A stretch of 64,000 bases of DNA, from contig NZ_JACHCN010000003.1 of NCBI RefSeq assembly GCF_014205795.1, forward strand, positions 283,198-347,197. Reading direction: 5' to 3'. Below, piece after piece: positions 58,346-64,000 of this stretch. The first letter of the stretch is position 1, and each line of letters begins with the position of its first letter. The notes below the pieces were generated by a model. That model worked only from the letters and a program-made list of their open reading frames with translations, ran no database searches and was not told the origin of the DNA. The DNA is from Rhodanobacter sp. MP7CTX1 (GTDB lineage Bacteria > Pseudomonadota > Gammaproteobacteria > Xanthomonadales > Rhodanobacteraceae). The position numbers and the translations under genes are program-made.

Positions 58346-60187
58346 ATGCAGTCCACCCAGCCGCATCCGTTTGACGGTAAATCTTTCGTCCGCACGCTGA
58401 CCAGCTCGCCTGGCGTCTATCGCCATTTCGATGCGGCTGGCGAATTGCTGTATGTCGGTAAGGCCGGCAATCTCAAAAAGCGCGTTGGCAGCTATTTTCT
58501 GAAGCCGCGGATGGAGCCGCGCATCGCCGCGATGGTGGCGCAGATCGCTCGCGTCGAGATCACGGTGACGCGTACCGAGGGCGAGGCGTTGCTGCTGGAA
58601 TCGCAGCTGATCAAGTCGCTCAAGCCGCGCTACAACATCCTGCTGCGCGACGACAAGAGCTACCCGTATATCTATCTGTCCAGCGGCGAGGATTACCCGC
58701 GGCTGGCGTTTCATCGCGGCGCACGCAACCTGCCAGGGCGTTATTTCGGGCCGTACCCAAGCACCTACGCTGTGCGCGAAAGCCTCAGCCTGATGCAGAA
58801 ATTGTTCAAGGTGCGCCAGTGCGAGGACAGCTATTTCCGCAACCGTTCACGGCCGTGCCTGCAGCACCAGATCGGCCGCTGCACGGCGCCGTGCGTGCAG
58901 CTGATCGGCGTGGAGGATTACCGCAACGATGTGCGCCACGCGGAGATGTTTCTCGAAGGACGCAGCAATGCGGTGCTGGATGAGCTGGCCGAGGCCATGG
59001 AGCGGGCCAGCCGGTCGCTGGAATTCGAGCGCGCGGCAATCCTGCGCGACCAGGTGGCCGCCCTTCGGCAACTACAGGCGCAGCACCACGTGCAGGGCGC
59101 CAATGCGGATATGGATGTGATCGCCTGTCGCATTGAATCGGGCATGGCCTGCATCAGCGTGCTGTTTTTCCGCAATGGCATCAGTCTGGGCACGCGGGAT
59201 TTTTTCCCGCGCTTGCCGCTGGATGCCGAGCCCGCCGATGTGCTGGCGCAATTCATCGCGCAGTACTACCTGGATCGACCGGTGCCACGCGAGCTCATTC
59301 TTGGCGAGCCGCTTGCCGATCAGGAGATCCTGGCGGAATTGCTGGCGCAACAATCCGGCCACGCGGTGGAACTTAAATCGAGCGTACGCGGCGATCGTGC
59401 GCAATTCCTGCAGATGGCCGAACGCAATGCGCAAGCCTCCCTGACGGGCAGACTCGCCAGCCGGCAAACGCTGGGGGCACGGTTTGACGATTTGCAGAAA
59501 GTGCTTGAACTGCCCACCATGCCGCGCCGCATCGAGTGTTTCGATATCAGCCATACGATGGGCGAGGCGACCGTCGCATCGTGTGTCGTGTTCGGGCCGG
59601 AAGGGCCGGAGAAGTCGCACTACCGACGCTTCAACATCACCGGCATCACGCCCGGCGACGATTACGCCGCGATGCATCAGGCGCTGACCCGGCGCTTCCG
59701 CAGGCTGGCCGAAGGCGAGGGCGCACGCCCCGATGTGCTGCTGATCGATGGCGGCAGTGGGCAAGTGGCACAGGCACAGGATGTGCTGAAGGAACTCGGC
59801 GTCAGCGGCATCGAGGTCGTCGGCGTGGCGAAGGGGCCAGGACGGCGCGCGGGTGAAGAGACGCTGGTGCTGGCCAGGGAGGCCGCGGGCAGCCCGGGTC
59901 GCGAGCTGCATCCCGGATCATCGTCCCCCGCCCTGCATCTGGTGGCTGCCGTGCGCGATGAGGCCCACCGTTTTGCCATCAGCGGCCATCGCAAGCGGCG
60001 TGAGAAGACGCGTGAGCGTAGCGTTCTGGAGGACGTGCCGGGCATCGGCGCGCGTCGGCGTTCGGCCCTGCTCAAGGCGTTTGGCGGCTTGTCCGGCGTG
60101 GAGGGTGCCGGCGTCGAGGAACTGATGCGGGTCAAGGGCATCGATCGCGGTTTGGCGGAACGGATCTATGCCAGCCTGCATGCCTGA
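58346..60187 (+). CDS. uvrC: Excinuclease ABC subunit C
   Basis: Makes both incisions in nucleotide-excision repair. 613 residues. N-terminal GIY-YIG nuclease (SPGVYRHFDAAGELLYVGKA, then NLKKRVGSYF), UVR domain contacting UvrB (LEFERAAILRDQVAALRQL near 230), RNase H-like second nuclease (ECFDISHTMGEATVASCVVF), and a C-terminal helix-hairpin-helix pair (LEDVPGIGARRRSALLKAFG). Between the HIT gene and pgsA, the usual uvrC-pgsA order. Confidence 0.98.
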   Translation: MQSTQPHPFDGKSFVRTLTSSPGVYRHFDAAGELLYVGKAGNLKKRVGSYFLKPRMEPRIAAMVAQIARVEITVTRTEGEALLLESQLIKSLKPRYNILLRDDKSYPYIYLSSGEDYPRLAFHRGARNLPGRYFGPYPSTYAVRESLSLMQKLFKVRQCEDSYFRNRSRPCLQHQIGRCTAPCVQLIGVEDYRNDVRHAEMFLEGRSNAVLDELAEAMERASRSLEFERAAILRDQVAALRQLQAQHHVQGANADMDVIACRIESGMACISVLFFRNGISLGTRDFFPRLPLDAEPADVLAQFIAQYYLDRPVPRELILGEPLADQEILAELLAQQSGHAVELKSSVRGDRAQFLQMAERNAQASLTGRLASRQTLGARFDDLQKVLELPTMPRRIECFDISHTMGEATVASCVVFGPEGPEKSHYRRFNITGITPGDDYAAMHQALTRRFRRLAEGEGARPDVLLIDGGSGQVAQAQDVLKELGVSGIEVVGVAKGPGRRAGEETLVLAREAAGSPGRELHPGSSSPALHLVAAVRDEAHRFAISGHRKRREKTRERSVLEDVPGIGARRRSALLKAFGGLSGVEGAGVEELMRVKGIDRGLAERIYASLHA

Positions 60188-60259
60188 ACAAAGCGAGAGG
60201 ATTTCATTCATTCATCGCGCGATGGCATGCGACACTGTGGCAACTTCCTGGAACGAATC

Positions 60260-60868
60260 ATGCGTATCAATCTGCCAACCTGGCTGACCCTGTTTCGCGT
60301 CGGCTTGCTGCCGGTGATGGTGGTGGTGTTCTACCTGCCGTTCCCGGGCCACAACATCACGGCAGCGATCGTGTTTGTACTGGCAGCATTCACTGACTGG
60401 CTGGATGGCTACCTGGCGAGGCGGATGAACCTCACCTCGGCATTCGGCGCTTTTCTCGACCCGGTCGCCGACAAGTTGATGGTGGCGGTAACCTTGTTCC
60501 TGCTGGTGGAATCGCACCCCTCGGGTGGCTGGTCCGGCGTGCTGATGGCGGTGACGGCAGCGGTGATCGTCGGGCGCGAGATCAGTGTTTCCGCGCTGCG
60601 CGAATGGATGGCCGAAATCGGCATGAGCGCCACCATCAAGGTCGCGTTTATCGGCAAACTGAAGACCGTCATGCAGATGGTCGCGCTGGTGGTGCTGATC
60701 GTGCAGCACGAGAAGGAGGCCACGGCGCTGCGCCTGTATCACATCGGTGAAGTGCTGCTGGTGATTGCCGGCGTGCTCACGATCTGGTCCGGCTTTTACT
60801 ATCTGCGGGCTGCATGGCCGATCCTGCGTGGCGACACGGTCGTGCCGCCCCACGGTGGCGATGCATGA
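60260..60868 (+). CDS. pgsA: CDP-diacylglycerol-glycerol-3-phosphate phosphatidyltransferase
   Basis: Makes phosphatidylglycerol phosphate, the committed step to PG and cardiolipin. 202 residues from the ATG at 60260 (MRINLPTWLTLFRV). CDP-alcohol phosphotransferase motif D-x2-DG-x2-AR-x8-G-x3-D-x3-D is exact in DWLDGYLARRMNLTSAFG and onward. Several membrane helices. 72 bases after uvrC. Confidence 0.97.
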   Translation: MRINLPTWLTLFRVGLLPVMVVVFYLPFPGHNITAAIVFVLAAFTDWLDGYLARRMNLTSAFGAFLDPVADKLMVAVTLFLLVESHPSGGWSGVLMAVTAAVIVGREISVSALREWMAEIGMSATIKVAFIGKLKTVMQMVALVVLIVQHEKEATALRLYHIGEVLLVIAGVLTIWSGFYYLRAAWPILRGDTVVPPHGGDA

Positions 60869-60899
60869 TCGCGGCGAAGGGTTCTGTTCACAGCCGGGC

Positions 60900-60927
60900 T
60901 TGACGATCTGCATTCACGTATTAGAAT
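60900..60927 (+). promoter_or_regulatory. Promoter of the first tRNA-Gly
   Basis: TTGACG (60900-60905), 16-base spacer, TAGAAT (60922-60927), then GCGCGGCTCC discriminator. It overlaps the end of the pgsA downstream region. Confidence 0.8.
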
Positions 60928-60940
60928 GCGCGGCTCCAAT

Positions 60941-61016
<76 letters not shown>

Positions 61017-61025
61017 GTTTTCAGC

Positions 61026-61055
61026 AAAGCCCCGACTTGTTCGGGGCTTTGTCGT
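61026..61055 (+). terminator. Terminator after tRNA-Gly copy 1
   Basis: AAAGCCCCGA (61026-61035) pairs with TCGGGGCTTT (61041-61050), followed by GTCGTTT. Confidence 0.85.
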
Positions 61056-61120
61056 TTCAGCCAGATGGGAGCCAATCCCGGCATGGCGCAAAAACGGGAT
61101 CGGCCATGGTGTTTTGACTA

Positions 61121-61148
61121 TTCACAACCCGCTCCCTTCTGCTATCAT
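61121..61148 (+). promoter_or_regulatory. Promoter of the second tRNA-Gly
   Basis: TTCACA (61121-61126), 16-base spacer, TATCAT (61143-61148), 13 bases before the tRNA. Different from the first copy's promoter. Confidence 0.7.
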
Positions 61149-61161
61149 TCGCTGCTCAGAT

Positions 61162-61237
<76 letters not shown>

Positions 61238-61246
61238 GTTTTACGC

Positions 61247-61278
61247 AAAGCCTCGGCTCACCGGGGTTTTGTTTTTTT
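61247..61278 (+). terminator. Terminator after tRNA-Gly copy 2
   Basis: AAAGCCTCGG (61247-61256) / CCGGGGTTTT (61261-61270) with two G-U pairs, followed by GTTTTTTTG. It resembles a diverged copy of the first terminator. Confidence 0.8.
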
Positions 61279-61320
61279 GAAGCAACCTGCGATCATCACG
61301 GTCGCGATGCACCAAGCAAT

Positions 61321-61394
61321 GGCCAGGTGGCAGAGTGGTCATGCAGCGGCCTGCAAAGCCGCGTACGCCGGTTCGATTCCGACCTTGGCCTCCA
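61321..61394 (+). tRNA. tRNA-Cys(GCA)
   Basis: 74 bases with CCA. Acceptor GGCCAGG/CCTTGGCC region, anticodon loop CTGCAAA giving GCA, T-arm CGGTTCGATTCCG. Confidence 0.97.
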
Positions 61395-61410
61395 TTGCGA
61401 ATAAAGATTC

Positions 61411-61434
61411 AGGCGCCTCCGGGCGCCTTTTTCT
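61411..61434 (+). terminator. Terminator after tRNA-Cys
   Basis: AGGCGCC hairpin with GGCGCCT followed by TTTTCTTT. Confidence 0.85.
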
Positions 61435-61635
61435 TTGGCTTGAAGCGGGTGTCGGCATGGTAGTCGGCGCGCCGATTGGCTTTGGCTTCGACGAATGGCT
61501 GATGACGCAGTCGTAGCGGCACGATCGATTTGAACTTTGAATCCTCCGCGTTGGAGAGCGCTGCGAACGCTATCTGCGATAGGCAACAGCCTCGACCCGG
61601 TTAGCGTGTAAAATGGCGGTTTGTCAGCCAGAAAT

Positions 61636-62394
61636 ATGGTGCAAGCTCCTCAACGGACAAGTGTCCGCGGCCCGACGTTCATTCGCTTGCTTGCTCGCCT
61701 GACGGACGTTGGCGTTCCCCAATCCAGACAATCGCTCTCGGACCGGCTGGGCCACTGGCTCGACTGGACCCACGCCGTTGTGCTGTCCACCGCGCTTGAT
61801 GGCAAACCATCTGCGATGGACGAAGCACTGATCTTTGGCAGCGCTGAAGAGGATGAGTGCACCCGCGTGCGGACCTCGTTGGCGAATGCCATTGCTGGCG
61901 ATCGTGCATTCGCCATCGCAAGGCAGCGGGGGGCTGATCCCTCGTTCGGCGAAGAAGGTGGCACGAATGAGATGGTCGATTACTCGGTGTTTCGTCAGCG
62001 CTATCTCGCCATCCAGCGGAAGATTCAGGCGGCCACCGGTAACCTGCGAGGCCGTCTGCGGGACACGCTTGCCCAGATGACTGAAGACACGGCGCGGCTG
62101 GCGGCAGTGGATGCGGCCATGGAGCGTGCGCTGAGCCCTCGTGAGCAGACGCTGTTGGCCCACGTGCCTGCATTACTCGGGGATCACTTCGAACGGTTGC
62201 GTCAGGCCGAACAGGATACGTTGGCCGATGCGCAAATATCGGAGGACACCTCGGCGATATTGCCAGGCGCATGGCTCGATGTGTTTCGCAAGGATGCGCA
62301 GAACGTGTTGCTCGCCGAACTGGACGTTCGTTTTCAACCGGTCGAAGGCTTGCTCGCAGCGCTTCGCACCCACTCACTGGTAAGTCATGTTTAG
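61636..62394 (+). CDS. DUF3348 family protein
   Basis: 252 residues from the ATG at 61636; the frame is open to a TTG at 61621. Mostly helical and charged, no signal peptide or membrane span. TFIRLLARLTDVGVPQSRQS and the WLDWTHAVVLSTAL segment match what I recall of DUF3348, a family that in xanthomonads and Burkholderiales sits next to DUF802 genes. A TAAAAT box at 61609-61614 may be the -10, leaving a very short leader. It overlaps the DUF802 gene by 8 bases, so the two are coupled. Function unknown. Confidence 0.8.
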   Translation: MVQAPQRTSVRGPTFIRLLARLTDVGVPQSRQSLSDRLGHWLDWTHAVVLSTALDGKPSAMDEALIFGSAEEDECTRVRTSLANAIAGDRAFAIARQRGADPSFGEEGGTNEMVDYSVFRQRYLAIQRKIQAATGNLRGRLRDTLAQMTEDTARLAAVDAAMERALSPREQTLLAHVPALLGDHFERLRQAEQDTLADAQISEDTSAILPGAWLDVFRKDAQNVLLAELDVRFQPVEGLLAALRTHSLVSHV

Positions 62395-64000
62395 AAATCT
62401 GCTTAATCTTGTCGTGTTCCTCGTAGGTCTTGCCGCCGTGTGCTGGATCGGCGCCGGCTACATCGGATCCAATCTGCTGGCGACGGCCGTCACGATGTTG
62501 ATTGGCGTGTGCTACCTGGCGGGCGGATTTGAGCTGTATCGCTATAGGCAAGCCACGTTCACGCTGACGGGCTCCGTTGCGGATTTGTCCGCGGCGCCGA
62601 CCAGCTTGAGCGATTGGCTCGCGCGCTTGCATCCCAGCCTGCGCAACGCGACACGCCTGCGTATCGAGGGTGAGCGCGCGGCCTTGCCGGTGCCGGCGCT
62701 GACCCCGTATCTGGTGGGTTTGCTCGTATTGCTGGGCATGCTGGGCACGCTGCTGGGCATGATGGCGACCCTCCGAGGTACCGGTTTAGCGCTGGAGAGC
62801 GCGACGGATCTGCAGGCTATCCGCGGATCTCTCGCCGCACCGGTCAAGGGGCTTGGGTTTGCGTTCGGCACATCGATCGCGGGCGTGGCCAGCTCGGCGA
62901 TGCTCGGGCTGCTTTCTGCGCTATGTCGGCGCGAACGGCTGCAGGCGGTGCAGCTGCTGGACGTGAAAATTGCGACGACGTTGCGCATCTACTCGCAGAG
63001 CCATCAGCGCGAGGAGTCGTTCAAGCTCCTGCAGCAGCAGACCGCATTGATGCCTACGCTGGTCGATCGTCTGCAGACGATGATGGCCACCATCGAGCAG
63101 CAGAGCATGGCCACCAGCGAGCGACAGATGGCCAGCCATGAAACGTTCCACTCGAAAACTGAGGCCATCTACACCCGCCTGGCTTCCTCCGTTGAGGCGT
63201 CGTTGAAGGACAGCGTCGCCGCGAGTGCCGTTGCTGTCGGGGCTGCGCTGCAACCGGCGATGAAGGCCACGATGGCCGGGCTCGCGCGCGAAACGGCATC
63301 GCTGCATGACACCGTCACGCACGCGGTGCAGCGTCAGCTGGAAGGGTTGTCGACTGGTCTTGAGACGACCACCACGACCATGGCGGCCAGCTGGAACGAT
63401 GCACTGATGGAGCACCGGCGATCGAACGAGATACTTGCCCAGGATTTGCGCAGCTCATTGCAGCGATTCACTGAAATCTTCGAGGAGCGATCGGTCGGTC
63501 TATTGGAAGGTGTCTCTGCACATCTCGATGCCACGGCGGGCAGCGCGGCGAACGCGTGGAACAACGCGTTGTCGCGGCAAGAGGCCGTCAACGAGGACTT
63601 GGCAGCGCGCAATCAGACAGCGTTGACCGTGGCTGTGTCGACCTTTGAGGAGCACGCCACGTCGCTGGTTCGCATCGTGCACCAGTCGCATGCAGACGTG
63701 CAGGCGGTGCTGGAATCGCGGGATCAGGAACGGTTGACGACCTGGACGGATTCGTTCGGTGCGATGACCGCTGCGGTGAGCAAACAGTGGGAGCAAGCGG
63801 GCGAGCACGCCGCGAGCCAGCAGCAGGAGATCTGCGACATCCTCGCGGGAACCGTGCGCGATATCTCGGCACAGACACAGGCACATGCCAGCGACACGAT
63901 CGCCGAGATTTCCCGGCTCGTGGAAGCCGCGTCCGAGGCGCCCAAGGCTGCGGCCGAAGTCGTTGCCGAGCTACGCCAGAAACTCTCCGACAGCATGGTC
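62387..64000 (+). CDS. DUF802 protein with MotA/ExbB-like core, 5' part
   Basis: Starts at ATG 62387 (MFRNLLNLVVFLVGLAAVCW) and runs off the window after 538 codons without a stop. Helices at ~7-24 and ~29-46, then a cytoplasmic segment, then two more at ~106-128 (YLVGLLVLLGMLGTLLGMMA) and ~152-179. The pair LLGMLGTLLGMMATLRGTG and IRGSLAAPVKGLGFAFGTSI resembles the pore helices of MotA/TolQ/ExbB/ZorA proton channels. From ~185 the rest is long Ala/Gln/Glu/Thr-rich helix, probably a coiled coil. DUF802 is from memory; the ion-channel role is inference. Confidence 0.8.
   Translation, partial: MFRNLLNLVVFLVGLAAVCWIGAGYIGSNLLATAVTMLIGVCYLAGGFELYRYRQATFTLTGSVADLSAAPTSLSDWLARLHPSLRNATRLRIEGERAALPVPALTPYLVGLLVLLGMLGTLLGMMATLRGTGLALESATDLQAIRGSLAAPVKGLGFAFGTSIAGVASSAMLGLLSALCRRERLQAVQLLDVKIATTLRIYSQSHQREESFKLLQQQTALMPTLVDRLQTMMATIEQQSMATSERQMASHETFHSKTEAIYTRLASSVEASLKDSVAASAVAVGAALQPAMKATMAGLARETASLHDTVTHAVQRQLEGLSTGLETTTTTMAASWNDALMEHRRSNEILAQDLRSSLQRFTEIFEERSVGLLEGVSAHLDATAGSAANAWNNALSRQEAVNEDLAARNQTALTVAVSTFEEHATSLVRIVHQSHADVQAVLESRDQERLTTWTDSFGAMTAAVSKQWEQAGEHAASQQQEICDILAGTVRDISAQTQAHASDTIAEISRLVEAASEAPKAAAEVVAELRQKLSDSMV

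Noticed and set aside
61111-61148. TTGACT at 61114 as -35 of the second tRNA-Gly
   Set aside because: Spacing to TATCAT would be 23 bases; TTCACA at 61121 gives 16.
62387-64000. A true Zorya defence system
   Set aside because: Only a ZorA-like architecture is seen; no ZorB, ZorC/ZorD or ZorE is visible and the DUF3348 neighbour is not a Zorya component.

Overview
The window looks like chromosomal DNA of a high-GC gammaproteobacterium of the order Lysobacterales (Xanthomonadales), most likely family Rhodanobacteraceae (Rhodanobacter/Dyella-like). The placement is an inference from protein style, the miaA-hfq-hflX-hflK-hflC-purA and nudJ-mnmA-hflD orders, the serC-pheA-aroA block, a DUF3348-DUF802 pair, and dispersed palindromes of the GTGGGAGCGACTTCAGTCGC and GTAGGTTGGGCTGAGCG types. 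No phage, transposase or CRISPR array is visible. I could not run any search, so family names rest on motifs read by eye.

Layout. 1-8.4 kb: the 3' end of an RsuA-type pseudouridine synthase, then minus-strand threonine catabolism (tdh and kbl) split by a 1,214-aa AsmA/DUF748 protein, a Gly/His-rich exported protein and a repeat-filled gap. 8.4-15.1 kb: miaA, hfq, hflX, hflK, hflC, purA and a small acidic protein. 15.3-25.7 kb: catalase katE, phosphate transporter pitA, an exported PLD-like protein, an exported Sel1-like protein, gcvP behind a tandem glycine riboswitch, a VOC protein, and tRNA-Leu followed by a triplicated terminator. 25.8-30.1 kb: rnr, rlmB, a small membrane protein, and an SMR exporter (gdx/sugE) behind a guanidine-II (mini-ykkC) riboswitch. 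30.2-37.5 kb: phosphate region pstS-pstC-pstA-pstB-phoU, RNase T and an OprD-like porin. PHO-box-like repeats precede pstS and pitA, with a weaker one before the porin.

37.7-46 kb: an RND efflux operon in the order pump, adaptor, outer-membrane factor, preceded by a response regulator/histidine kinase pair. 46.1-52.1 kb: nudJ-mnmA-hflD, then divergent clpS-clpA, infA and a PHA-granule-type protein. 52.3-60.9 kb: an FHA-like membrane protein, serC-pheA-aroA, kdsB, a HIT protein with a signal peptide, uvrC and pgsA. 60.9-61.4 kb: two identical tRNA-Gly(GCC) genes and tRNA-Cys(GCA). 61.6-64 kb: DUF3348 and the start of a DUF802 protein with a MotA/ExbB-like membrane core and a long predicted helical tail, cut by the window end.

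Most genes are housekeeping. The least-described items are the DUF3348-DUF802 putative stator system, the secreted HIT protein, the cis-regulatory RNAs, the putative PhoB sites and the repeat families that sit at gene ends.
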